From Thermotogae bacterium (GTDB lineage: Bacteria; Hydrothermota; Hydrothermia; LBFQ01), in NCBI GenBank assembly GCA_013153965.1, contig JAADDJ010000037.1:1-34698 (forward strand): a stretch of DNA of 34,698 nt, read 5' to 3'. Position 1 is the stretch's first letter. Each line of letters opens with the position of its first letter. Shown piece by piece: positions 22,816 to 30,873 of the stretch. A program made the position numbers and the translations under genes. The notes below the pieces were generated by a model. It made no database searches. It saw only the letters and a list, made by a program, of their open reading frames with translations, and was not told where the DNA came from.

Positions 22816-24045
22816 ATGTTCAGAAGGCTAAATCGCACTCTGAGATTCAAGGGCAAGGGCCTGCATACGGGGGAGATGTGCGAGATGCTCCTGCATCCCG
22901 AGGGGGAGTGGTACTCCTTCCTCAGGGACGGGGTTGAGATAGTTGCCACCTACGAGAACGTCTGCGACACGGAAAGGAACACATCCCTATGCGCGGATGG
23001 GGTGAAGGTGATGACGGTTGAGCATATTCTCTCCGCCCTCTACGGGCTGGGGGTGGTGGGGGCCAAGATTGAGGTGAGGGGGCCGGAGGTGCCGGATGTG
23101 GATGGCTCCGCCCACGAGTTCGCCCGAGCCATATACGAGAATTCGGAGGAGGCCGAGGGACAGGAGTGGCATCTCCACTCGCCCCTTCACCACTCGCACG
23201 GCCGCGCGGAGGTGATGGCCTTTCCCTCCGATACGCTTCGGATAGCCTACGCTCTGGAGTACGACTCCCCGCGCAGATTCAGCGCCTTCTACGAGATTCC
23301 CGTATCTCCCGAGACCTACCTGAAGGAGATAGCCCCGGCCCGAACCTTCGTATTTGAGGAGGAGGTGCAGGAGATCCTATCCTCCGGCTTAGGGAGAGGT
23401 GGGGATGCGGATAGGGTCCTGTTGCTCGGGAGCGACGAGAGACTACCCGACGAGGCCGTGAGGCACAAGATTTTGGACTTCATCGGGGATCTGGCCCTCT
23501 CGGGGAGATTCATAAGGGGTCGCTATATCGTCCTGAGGGGCGGACACGGCTCCCACGTCTCCTTCGCCAAGAGGCTCGCCGAGGAGGGCCTGTGGGGACT
23601 GCAGATGGACATAGATGAGATAAGGGGATTGCTTCCCCATCGGTATCCCTTTCTCCTCGTTGATCGCATACTCCATCTGGACGAGCGGAGGGTGGTCGGG
23701 ATGAAGAACATTACGGTCAACGAGGAATTCTTCAACGGCCACTTCCCGGACCGGCCCATAATGCCCGGTGTCCTTCAGATTGAAGCCTTGGCACAGGTCG
23801 CCGGCGTCGGACTGGCCTACCGGCTTCGCCAGATGGGTAAGGGAGACGTTCTTCCCCTCTTCGCGGGCATAGAGGATGTGCGATTCCGTAGGGTGGTCAG
23901 GCCGGGGGATACCCTCATTCTGGAGGCCGTTCTCCTGCGTTTCGGAGGGCGTCTCGCCAAGGCTAAGGGGAGGGCCTTCGTTGATGGGAACCTCGTCGCC
24001 GAGGCCACCATGATAGCGACGATGGTTCCAAGCGGCAGCGCCTGA
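22816..24045 (+). CDS. lpxC-fabZ: Bifunctional LpxC-FabZ: lipid A deacetylase fused to 3-hydroxyacyl-ACP dehydratase
   Basis: The LpxC half (1-255) removes the acetyl group from UDP-3-acyl-GlcNAc, the committed step of lipid A synthesis. The FabZ half (from about 268) dehydrates 3-hydroxyacyl-ACP for fatty acid elongation. LpxC motifs include FKGKGLHTGE, TVEHILSALYGLG with zinc ligand H70, RHKILDFIGDL (H217, D221) and GGHGSH (catalytic H244). FabZ shows LLPHRYPFLLVDR, FNGHFPDRPIMPGV with catalytic H309, and E323 in QIEALAQ. Fusions of this order are known in Bacteroidota. At 409 aa it is shorter than the usual ~460, the LpxC half being compact. It starts at the ATG fixed by a TAAAAT box. Confidence 0.95.
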   Translation: MFRRLNRTLRFKGKGLHTGEMCEMLLHPEGEWYSFLRDGVEIVATYENVCDTERNTSLCADGVKVMTVEHILSALYGLGVVGAKIEVRGPEVPDVDGSAHEFARAIYENSEEAEGQEWHLHSPLHHSHGRAEVMAFPSDTLRIAYALEYDSPRRFSAFYEIPVSPETYLKEIAPARTFVFEEEVQEILSSGLGRGGDADRVLLLGSDERLPDEAVRHKILDFIGDLALSGRFIRGRYIVLRGGHGSHVSFAKRLAEEGLWGLQMDIDEIRGLLPHRYPFLLVDRILHLDERRVVGMKNITVNEEFFNGHFPDRPIMPGVLQIEALAQVAGVGLAYRLRQMGKGDVLPLFAGIEDVRFRRVVRPGDTLILEAVLLRFGGRLAKAKGRAFVDGNLVAEATMIATMVPSGSA

Positions 24046-24064
24046 GGGACCGGAAATTCGCCTG

Positions 24065-24070
24065 TATAAT
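24065..24070 (+). promoter_or_regulatory. -10 box TATAAT, leaderless promoter of the secreted-protein gene
   Basis: TATAAT then CCGGAGTC (8 nt) and ATG at 24079, in the 33-nt gap after lpxC-fabZ. Confidence 0.75.
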
Positions 24071-24078
24071 CCGGAGTC

Positions 24079-26184
24079 ATGTTGTGGATATTTATAACTG
24101 GCCTTTCGGACGCACAGCTTAAAGGGATCCTCCGGTACAAGCCGGAGAACGCATCCCTTTTGAAGAGGCCTTCGGCGGATGTGATCAAGCCCAGCTCCGC
24201 CATTGACGGCTTCGGGTACATGCTAATTTCCAATCAGGATGGGGAAGCGGTTGATTTCAACTACGTGGATATCTCCTCCACTGGAACGAATGTCGGTGCC
24301 GGCGACGATTGGTGCTCCGGCTTCTCCGGTGGCATCTTCTACCAGCTGGGATTCTCCATGCCCTTCTACACCACCACCGTGGATTCCATATCCATATGCT
24401 CCAACGGTACGGTCGTCTTGGAGAATGTGGGCAGATACGTCGGTATCTCAAATGGTCCTCTGCCGGATACCACCTACGGACCCACCGGCTTCGTCGCCGT
24501 CATGTGGGATGACCTTGATCCCTCCGATGCCTCCGCCGGTGGAGTGTATTTCCAGAGCTTTTCCAGCTGTCCCGACGGTTATCCCGGCGCCTGCGCCATA
24601 GTGCAGTACAACCGCGTTCCCCGCTACGGAGGCTCCACCTACATGGACTTTGAGGTCATATTCTACGACAACGGCAACATAAAGCTGCTCTACAACTCCG
24701 CCGTGGATTACAGGGATGCCACCATCGGGGTGCAGGATTCCACCGCCGCCACGGGGGAGAATCCCGACTGGTACCTCCAGTACGTCTATAACGGGATTCC
24801 CTCCAACCACGTACCCGACAGCGGTACGGCCGTCCTCATAAGGCGCATTCCCATCCAGAGTGGGGATGCTCTGGTTATGGACGTTGACCCCGACGAGTAC
24901 ATTCCGGTGGCTCCCGTAAGTGTGAGCGCCAAGATCTTCAACGCCGATACCTTGATTCTATCCTCCTTCGCCCTGCATCTGGACATATACGACACCGTGT
25001 CCAACACCCTCGTCTTCAGCGACGACCAGACGGTAGATTTGGCTCCCCGCACCATCACCACCGTAACGTTCAACAGCTTCACCCCCGAGGAGCGCTCCTA
25101 CTACATGGCCGTCGTGTATGTGACGGACACGAGGGATCCCGACGCCACCTACGACACCGCCTCCACCGTCTTTAGGACCCACGTGAGGGTGGGCGACGTT
25201 CTGGATACCTTCAGCCTCCTCATACCGCCTCTTCTGGGCTATAACTTCTCCTTCATCACCTACAACGACCTGAGGGGCCGCTTCTTCATAAGCGACATGT
25301 ACGGGGCCGTATATTCGTTTGATCCCAAGAATCCCGCCTCCTCCTTCCGCAGCGAGGTGTGGGCGTACGCGCCCATATACGACCCCTACGTCAATTATCC
25401 CTTCTCCATAGCGAACGACGGCGACAGCACCTTCTTCCTGACCCACCTGGAGTACGACGGATGGTACGTGTATAACCAGCATCTCGCCTTCTACAGCGAG
25501 ATCTCTCCCGGTATCTTCGCTTGGACGGGAGACACCATGAATCTTTGGGCCTTCGTTCCCGGCGCCCTCATCTACGGGATAGATTGGGATGATAATACTA
25601 ACACCCTCTGGGCCATGAGCACGGACGGCACCAACCACACGCTGGTGAATCTGAACGTCCAGAGCCCGGGAATTGAGGGTACGATCCCCGTAAGCGGAAC
25701 GGTGGATGTTCCCACCGGCCTCACCCTGCTTGACTACACGGGTGAGTTCCTCATCACCGACGGTGCCCAGGTCTATAGGGTTGATACCTCCGGAAACATA
25801 GTAGATGCGTACTACACCCCCGGCCACGTCCCTCTCTTTGACCTGGCCTTCTATCCCGGCTGTGCGGCGGGTTCAACCGAGCCCGTGGTGGCCTACGCCG
25901 TCGGCGGGGACTCGGCGAATACGGTTCTGGTGATAGGTACCGGATACTACTGCGACCAGGTCATATCCGTCGCCGAGAAGCCCAAGAGCACGGAGGGAAC
26001 CGTCTCCATACTCGTAAATGGCCGGACCGTCAAGGTTGAGGGCGTAGATGGCTCCGCGCACGTCTATGACATAGCCGGCAGGAGGATCGCATCCTTCAGG
26101 ACCAGCGAGCCCTACACCTTCAGCCGTACGGGCGTCTTCTTCATAAAGACCGACAGGAAGGTCTTCAAGGTCGTCGTAAGGTAA
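24079..26184 (+). CDS. Secreted multidomain protein with T9SS-like C-terminal sorting domain
   Basis: A 701-residue extracellular protein of unknown role. After the short leader MLWIFITGLSDA, residues about 60-250 form a beta-sandwich with SMPFYTTTVDSISICSNGTV and FVAVMWDDLDPSDASAGGVYF, a nidogen-like pattern frequent in T9SS cargo. Residues about 260-370 resemble a CARDB/Ig-type module (VTFNSFTPEERSYYMAVVYV). A propeller-like stretch with repeated W/D/F segments runs to about 640. The last 60 residues (VSILVNGRTVKVEG, VYDIAGRRIASF, GVFFIKTDRKVFKVVVR) match the type A sorting domain. No enzyme motif is seen. A strong terminator follows directly. Confidence 0.78.
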   Translation: MLWIFITGLSDAQLKGILRYKPENASLLKRPSADVIKPSSAIDGFGYMLISNQDGEAVDFNYVDISSTGTNVGAGDDWCSGFSGGIFYQLGFSMPFYTTTVDSISICSNGTVVLENVGRYVGISNGPLPDTTYGPTGFVAVMWDDLDPSDASAGGVYFQSFSSCPDGYPGACAIVQYNRVPRYGGSTYMDFEVIFYDNGNIKLLYNSAVDYRDATIGVQDSTAATGENPDWYLQYVYNGIPSNHVPDSGTAVLIRRIPIQSGDALVMDVDPDEYIPVAPVSVSAKIFNADTLILSSFALHLDIYDTVSNTLVFSDDQTVDLAPRTITTVTFNSFTPEERSYYMAVVYVTDTRDPDATYDTASTVFRTHVRVGDVLDTFSLLIPPLLGYNFSFITYNDLRGRFFISDMYGAVYSFDPKNPASSFRSEVWAYAPIYDPYVNYPFSIANDGDSTFFLTHLEYDGWYVYNQHLAFYSEISPGIFAWTGDTMNLWAFVPGALIYGIDWDDNTNTLWAMSTDGTNHTLVNLNVQSPGIEGTIPVSGTVDVPTGLTLLDYTGEFLITDGAQVYRVDTSGNIVDAYYTPGHVPLFDLAFYPGCAAGSTEPVVAYAVGGDSANTVLVIGTGYYCDQVISVAEKPKSTEGTVSILVNGRTVKVEGVDGSAHVYDIAGRRIASFRTSEPYTFSRTGVFFIKTDRKVFKVVVR

Positions 26185-26203
26185 GTCCGACCGCGCGACT
26201 TTT

Positions 26204-26230
26204 GGGCGGGGCATTTGCCCCGCCCTTTTT
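26204..26230 (+). terminator. Intrinsic terminator after the secreted-protein gene
   Basis: GGGCGGGGC, loop ATTT, GCCCCGCCC, then TTTTT: a perfect 9-bp GC stem with a T run, 20 nt after the stop codon. It is the only textbook rho-independent terminator I see in the window. Confidence 0.93.
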
Positions 26231-26243
26231 GATGGTACGGGCT

Positions 26244-26249
26244 TAGAAT
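26244..26249 (+). promoter_or_regulatory. -10 box TAGAAT, leaderless promoter of the small helical protein gene
   Basis: TAGAAT then GGGGAG (6 nt) and ATG at 26256. The GGGGAG touches the ATG, too close to act as a normal Shine-Dalgarno site. Confidence 0.7.
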
Positions 26250-26255
26250 GGGGAG

Positions 26256-26681
26256 ATGAGTTCTCTCCTCAACGCCCTATACCTGTGCGTGGTTGGGCAG
26301 GGATGTAAGGCGGCGCTACTTCAGGCGGCCAGGGAGAGCTCGGAGGCCGCCTTTCTCTATAGGGTGTGGGATGCGATACCGGACAAGAAGAACTTCGCGT
26401 TCGGCTACCTGAGGCTTGAGAGGGGGGACTTCTCGCCCAAGGACTTTAAGCCCAAGAGCCCCTATGATCACTACATCCTCGCCCTCTTCTACGAGAGGAG
26501 CGGGAAGGCCGAGAAGGCGGCCAAGGAGTACTACGAGGTGTGCAGGAGGACGGATGGGCTCTTCGCCGCCGAATCGTGCTACAGGGCCTATAGGCTCGGG
26601 GTTGAGGAGGCCAAGAGGGTGATGAAGGAGCGATTCTCAAGCACCTACTACATGTACTTCCTCTCGGAGGACGACCGATAG
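26256..26681 (+). CDS. Small helical protein, possibly TPR-like, probably exported
   Basis: A 141-residue protein I cannot name. It begins MSSLLNALYLCVVGQGCKA, a hydrophobic stretch that could be a short export signal. The rest is helical, with YDHYILALFYERSGKAEKAA followed by KEYYEVCRRTDGLFAAESCY, which resembles one or two TPR helical hairpins. Four cysteines are present (two near the N-terminus, two in the last third). It lies between a terminator and the ppiD-like gene, and each neighbour has its own promoter. A role as a small periplasmic adaptor is only a guess. Confidence 0.6.
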   Translation: MSSLLNALYLCVVGQGCKAALLQAARESSEAAFLYRVWDAIPDKKNFAFGYLRLERGDFSPKDFKPKSPYDHYILALFYERSGKAEKAAKEYYEVCRRTDGLFAAESCYRAYRLGVEEAKRVMKERFSSTYYMYFLSEDDR

Positions 26682-26687
26682 CACCAG

Positions 26688-26693
26688 TATAAT
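26688..26693 (+). promoter_or_regulatory. -10 box TATAAT, leaderless promoter of the ppiD-like gene
   Basis: TATAAT then ACCCGCCT (8 nt) and ATG at 26702. Confidence 0.75.
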
Positions 26694-26701
26694 ACCCGCC
26701 T

Positions 26702-28537
26702 ATGGCTATAAGAAAGTTTCGGGAAAGTTTTAAATGGCTCATATGGTTGGTGGCCATAGCGTTCGTGGCGTGGTTGGGCTTGGAGCTGGGAGCCAACATT
26801 CTCAACTTCAATTGGACCAGAACTAAACCTTGGCAGGAGGGTATAGTCGCGGAGGTTGGCGATTATCAGCTGACCGTTCAGGAGTACGATGCCGCCGTTC
26901 AGAAGGCCATAGCCGAGACTCTGGCCGTGAGGGGCGTTGAGGCCCTCTCACCCGAGGAGGAGGAGGCCATAAGGGATGCGGTGTTCTACCAGCTGGTTGA
27001 TATGATCCGCTGGAAGAAGTTGGCCGACAAGTACGGCATAAGGCTATCCGATAAGGCTATCCTGACCATAATCGCCATGTTTCCCCCTCCGGAGATAATG
27101 CGTGATACGACCTTCAATAGGAACGGTCAGTTCAACTATCAGCTCTACCTGCAGGTCCTCAACGATAAGAGGTACGCCCCCATATTCGCCGCCTACGAGA
27201 GGGAGCTCCGCAGGATAATCCCCGTTGAGATAACGAGGGCGCTGTTCGTGAAGCTTCCGGCCACCTCCCGCTACGAGATGTGGAAGGAGTACGAGAGGGA
27301 TAACACCAAGTACGGTTTCTCCTTCGTGAATCTGGTCTATAGCCAGATACCCGATACTCCCACGGGGGTGAGCGAGGAGGACCTCAAGAGATTCTACAAG
27401 GAGCATAGGGAGAAGTTCAAGAAGCCTCCGAGGGCGGACCTGTACATCGTCCGGGTGGATAAGGTCCCCCTGAAGGCGGATTCGCTTCAAGCCCAAGAGC
27501 TCGTTGAGAGTGCTCTGGAGGAGGCTAAGCTTAACTGGGAGGGGGCCGTAAAGGCCTACTCCGAGGATCCTCGCACCAAGGACACTGGAGGGGATCTGGG
27601 ATGGTTCGCCGTTGATGATCCCAACCTTCCTCCCGAGATAAGGCAAGCCTTGAGCGACGCCGACAGCGGGGCCGTTCTCGGTCCCTTCCTCTTCCCCTTC
27701 GGCTGGGACATAGTCAAGGTCCTTGAGATTGATACGGCGACCGACAGCGTGAGGCTCGCCCACATCCTCATAACCGTCAAGACCTCCTACCAGAGCCGTC
27801 AGCAGATTCGTGATTCGCTCATAAAGTTCCTTGAGGAGGCCCGCAAGCTCAAGGATAACAAGGCCTTCCTTGAGTTGGCCAAGAGGTACGGTTTCAGGGT
27901 TGATAGTACGGGGCTCTTCAGCCTCGCGGAGGGGTTCGTTCCCTTCGTCGGTCCCGACCGGGCCCTGATCAGCTGGATAAAGCGCTCCAAGGTCGGCGCC
28001 GTCTCCGACATAATCTACCGGCCCCAATTCTACATGGTGGCCAAGCTCATAGATAAGAGGGAGGCGGGTGTTCCTCCTTACGAGGAGGTTAAGGAGGATG
28101 TGAAGAGGGAGTACGTTCTGAACTTCAAGCGCGGAAAGGGACTTGAGCTTATGCGGGAGATAAAGGGGAAGTTGGAGTCGGGAGTTCCCTTGGACAGCTT
28201 GGAGGCCATGTACTCCTCCTATAGGGTGAGCGTGGGAACGGCCGACTCCGCCAGCGTGAATACTTTTGTGCGCGGTCTGGTGGCGAAGGACCTCTTCTTC
28301 TCCCTCCTCGGTAGGGTCAAGCCCGGAGGATGGAGGGGCCCTTACGATTACGAGAATGGCGCCTATCTACTCTTCAAGCGGTACGAGGTGCCCGTAAGTA
28401 AGGAGGAGTTTGACGCCAAGTTCGCCACCCTCCTTCCCCAGAAGCAGCAGCAGGTGGCGATGAAGTTCATAGGTGGTTTCGCCAAGGAGTTGGAGGAGCT
28501 CTTCCCTCTGAAGGACTATCGGGGATACATATACTGA
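26702..28537 (+). CDS. ppiD: PpiD/SurA-like periplasmic peptidyl-prolyl isomerase chaperone
   Basis: A 611-residue membrane-anchored folding factor for envelope proteins. One N-terminal helix (WLIWLVAIAFVAWLGLELGA) follows a basic start (MAIRKFRESFK), giving an anchor with the bulk in the periplasm. Residues 45-235 match a SurA_N/PpiD N-terminal chaperone region (VAEVGDYQLTVQEYDAAVQK). Parvulin-like PPIC domains follow: one around 240-345 (YSEDPRTKDTGGDLGWFA, SGAVLGPFLFPFGWDIVKVL) and a second starting at VRLAHILITVKTSYQSR (about 350-460). It would help fold the barrel proteins in this window. deoC follows with a clear Shine-Dalgarno site, so the two are probably co-transcribed. Confidence 0.85.
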   Translation: MAIRKFRESFKWLIWLVAIAFVAWLGLELGANILNFNWTRTKPWQEGIVAEVGDYQLTVQEYDAAVQKAIAETLAVRGVEALSPEEEEAIRDAVFYQLVDMIRWKKLADKYGIRLSDKAILTIIAMFPPPEIMRDTTFNRNGQFNYQLYLQVLNDKRYAPIFAAYERELRRIIPVEITRALFVKLPATSRYEMWKEYERDNTKYGFSFVNLVYSQIPDTPTGVSEEDLKRFYKEHREKFKKPPRADLYIVRVDKVPLKADSLQAQELVESALEEAKLNWEGAVKAYSEDPRTKDTGGDLGWFAVDDPNLPPEIRQALSDADSGAVLGPFLFPFGWDIVKVLEIDTATDSVRLAHILITVKTSYQSRQQIRDSLIKFLEEARKLKDNKAFLELAKRYGFRVDSTGLFSLAEGFVPFVGPDRALISWIKRSKVGAVSDIIYRPQFYMVAKLIDKREAGVPPYEEVKEDVKREYVLNFKRGKGLELMREIKGKLESGVPLDSLEAMYSSYRVSVGTADSASVNTFVRGLVAKDLFFSLLGRVKPGGWRGPYDYENGAYLLFKRYEVPVSKEEFDAKFATLLPQKQQQVAMKFIGGFAKELEELFPLKDYRGYIY

Positions 28538-28545
28538 AGGAGGTC
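28538..28545 (+). promoter_or_regulatory. Shine-Dalgarno site of deoC
   Basis: AAGGAGGT lies about 5 nt before the ATG at 28549. It is the clearest Shine-Dalgarno site in the window and belongs to an operon-internal gene, in contrast to the leaderless first genes. Confidence 0.75.
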
Positions 28546-28548
28546 GCC

Positions 28549-29244
28549 ATGAACTATGAGGAGATTCGCAGGTTGGCGGAGGAGATAGAGCGGGAGCCGG
28601 TTGATGAGAGCTTGGACATCCGTCCCTACATAGAGAATACCCTCCTGAAGCCGGAGGCCACCCCCGAGCAGGTCCGGAGCTTCTGTGAGGAATCTCTACG
28701 CTACGGATTCCTCGGCGTCTGCGTCAATCCCGCCTACGTGAGACTGGCCAGGGAGGTGGTCGGAGATGAACTCAAGGTCGTCAGCGTGGTGGGTTTCCCC
28801 TTGGGAGCCAGCCGGAGCGACGTCAAGGCCTACGAGGCGGCCAAGGCCGTTGAGGATGGGGCGGATGAGGTGGATATGGTCATAAACGTTGGGCTTCTCA
28901 AGGCCGGGAGGTACGACGAGGTCAGGAGGGATATAGAGGCGGTGGTGAAGGCCGCCGGCGTCCCCGTGAAGGTGATAATAGAGACGGGGCTCCTGAGCGA
29001 CGACGAGAAGGTGATAGCCTGCCGTCTGGCGGAGGAGGCGGGGGCTGCCTTTGTCAAGACATCAACGGGATTCGTGAAGGGAGGGGCTACCATATACGAC
29101 GTTCTACTGATGAGTAGGGCCACGAAGTTGCCGGTGAAGGCCTCCGGTGGCATAAGGACGAAGGAGTTCGCCCTAAAACTTATCAAGGCTGGCGCCAAAC
29201 GCCTCGGTACCAGCAGGGGACCGCAGGTGGCGGGGTTGGCTTAG
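28549..29244 (+). CDS. deoC: Deoxyribose-phosphate aldolase
   Basis: It splits 2-deoxyribose-5-phosphate into glyceraldehyde-3-phosphate and acetaldehyde in deoxynucleoside breakdown. The class I TIM barrel shows IENTLLKPEATPEQV, VVSVVGFPLGAS, EVDMVINVGLLKAG, KVIIETGLL, the Schiff-base lysine K170 in FVKTSTGF, and KASGGIRTKEFAL. Length (231 aa) is typical. Translation is directed by AAGGAGGT. The acetaldehyde it produces could feed the aldehyde dehydrogenase at the left end, but the two genes are far apart. The stop overlaps the convergent secreted-protein gene by 4 nt. Confidence 0.95.
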   Translation: MNYEEIRRLAEEIEREPVDESLDIRPYIENTLLKPEATPEQVRSFCEESLRYGFLGVCVNPAYVRLAREVVGDELKVVSVVGFPLGASRSDVKAYEAAKAVEDGADEVDMVINVGLLKAGRYDEVRRDIEAVVKAAGVPVKVIIETGLLSDDEKVIACRLAEEAGAAFVKTSTGFVKGGATIYDVLLMSRATKLPVKASGGIRTKEFALKLIKAGAKRLGTSRGPQVAGLA

Positions 29245-30827
29245 CGCACCAGTACGGTGAAGCTTCTCCTGTTTATCAGTACCACGTAGGTGCCGGGTTT
29301 GAGGTTCAGGAAGGTCTCGCCGGCGAGGACTCCCCGCGTGAGGACGAGGCGTCCGTCAGGCCGGTAGATGCGCACGAGCGAATTCCTGTTGCTCTTTATG
29401 AGAATTCCCCCGTCCCTACCCTCAACCTCCGTGAAGACGTAGGAGATGGAAGCCTCCGATACGTCGGTCTCGTCGTTGCTGCCGATTATTCCGCACGTGT
29501 CGTTGTAGGGATAGGCTCCGCAGTCGGACACGGCGTCGTTATCAACGACGACGAGGATATTCCTACCGGCGGAGGGTAGAACGAGGATCTCGGAGCATCC
29601 ATCCCCATCCACGTCGGCGAAGGAGGAGCCTTCGCCCACCACTCCACCGGCCGTCCATTCTATCCCTCCGGTACCGTTGAACATGCGGAAGACCCCATCT
29701 CCGAAGCACATGTAGCTGCTCCAGTAGGGGACGACGGCTATCTCCAGCTGACCATCGCTGTCAAAGTCGGAGACCACCCTACCCCCTCCGTGGGTCATGT
29801 TGGGACCCGTGAAGGTGTTGCTCCACAGGGGTAATCCGGAGGCGCCGTTTATCACGGTGACCCCTCCCGGAGTTCCGCACGAGCACGTTCTAAGATGTCC
29901 GACTATCACGTCGTTTATGGAATCGCCGTTCAGGTCGGCGGTTGATATGGGACCGCAGGCCATCTGTCCGGATATCACGTAGTCCCAGAGAACGCTTCCA
30001 TCGGTGCCTCGCAGGGCGTATATGTGGCCGTTGTCGTTGGAGACTATCACCTCATCCACGCAGTCGCCCGTGAGGTCCACCAAAGTCGCGGGCGTGCGGG
30101 TGTAGTAGCGGGTGCCCACGCTCACGCTCCACAGGGCCGCGCCGGTGCGGAAATCGTAGGCATAGACCGTGCCGTTCCCGGCGACCACCACCTCCAGATT
30201 CCCATCGCCATCTATATCGTTTATGGCGGGGGATTTGGCTATACCTATCAGGGTATTCCCGCCGCTGGGGGCCGACCATCTCACCGAGCCGGTCAGGGGA
30301 TTGAGGGCGTAGAGGGTCCCGTCGTCATTTACGAGTATGAGGGTGTCAGGGCCATCGTGGGCCACGGCGGGAGCGCCGGCGTTGGAGCCGCAGCCCACCG
30401 ATGCGGTCCAGATGACGGAGCCGTCGGTCCCCCTGAGGAGTTGGGTATTCGTGGAGCTGCAGACCACCACCTCCAGACCGGGAATTGAGGGAATCAGGTC
30501 GGCCGCCGCCGGGGCTCCCCACGACCCTCCGGGGTAGCTCGTGCTCCAGAGGGTGCTACCGGTATTCCCTCTCAATGCTATCACGCTGGCCCCGAGACCT
30601 CCCAAACAGCCGAAGACGATCTCGGGAAGTCCGTCGGCGTTTATATCTCCGACAACGGGCTGGGACTCGCCCGTACATAGGGATACGGTGTATTTGACGC
30701 TCCATCCGCTTATGCGTCCTCTCAGAGCGCCGAAACCGTTGTGCCCTGTGCTGCCATGGAGCATTAACCAATCCCCCACGGCAACGTGCTTGGGGGGGAA
30801 CTGTGAAATCATTAAGGCGATAATCAT
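29241..30827 (-). CDS. Secreted FG-GAP/PQQ-like repeat protein with T9SS-like C-terminal domain
   Basis: A 528-residue extracellular propeller protein. Six or more repeats carry calcium-binding FG-GAP-like loops: DINADGLPEIVFGC, DIDGDGNLEVVVAG, DLTGDCVDEVIVSND, DLNGDSINDVIVGH, DFDSDGQLEIAVV and DVDGDGCSEILVL. They alternate with PQQ-like strands such as VIALRGNTGSTLWSTSYPGG and IYALRGTDGSVLWDYV. The last 60 residues (LVRIYRPDGRLVLTRG, LKPGTYVVLINRRSFTVLVR) resemble the T9SS type A sorting domain. The leader is only MIIALMISQ, and the start is fixed by a TATAAT box 9 nt upstream. It probably binds or displays at the cell surface; no enzyme motif is seen. Confidence 0.83.
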   Translation of the reverse strand: MIIALMISQFPPKHVAVGDWLMLHGSTGHNGFGALRGRISGWSVKYTVSLCTGESQPVVGDINADGLPEIVFGCLGGLGASVIALRGNTGSTLWSTSYPGGSWGAPAAADLIPSIPGLEVVVCSSTNTQLLRGTDGSVIWTASVGCGSNAGAPAVAHDGPDTLILVNDDGTLYALNPLTGSVRWSAPSGGNTLIGIAKSPAINDIDGDGNLEVVVAGNGTVYAYDFRTGAALWSVSVGTRYYTRTPATLVDLTGDCVDEVIVSNDNGHIYALRGTDGSVLWDYVISGQMACGPISTADLNGDSINDVIVGHLRTCSCGTPGGVTVINGASGLPLWSNTFTGPNMTHGGGRVVSDFDSDGQLEIAVVPYWSSYMCFGDGVFRMFNGTGGIEWTAGGVVGEGSSFADVDGDGCSEILVLPSAGRNILVVVDNDAVSDCGAYPYNDTCGIIGSNDETDVSEASISYVFTEVEGRDGGILIKSNRNSLVRIYRPDGRLVLTRGVLAGETFLNLKPGTYVVLINRRSFTVLVR

Positions 30828-30836
30828 AAGCTTCCC

Positions 30837-30842
30837 ATTATA
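30837..30842 (-). promoter_or_regulatory. -10 box TATAAT, leaderless promoter of the FG-GAP protein gene
   Basis: Minus-strand TATAAT then GGGAAGCTT (9 nt) and ATG at 30827. It fixes the N-terminus MIIALMISQ. Confidence 0.76.
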
Positions 30843-30873
30843 AAGGGGCGATGGAAGGCGGCATACGTGGATT

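Noticed and set aside
26250-26255. GGGGAG as Shine-Dalgarno for the gene at 26256
   Set aside because: It touches the ATG, with no spacer, and a -10 box lies immediately before it, so it would be at or upstream of the RNA start.
27044-28027. Long minus-strand ORF of 327 aa opposite ppiD
   Set aside because: It is the antisense shadow of a well-supported gene; its composition is low-complexity (many Leu, Gly, Val, Pro) and it has no motif or start signal. Other long shadows (6331-7269, 24958-25827, 364-1047, 8268-8990, 4249-4947) were dropped for the same reason.
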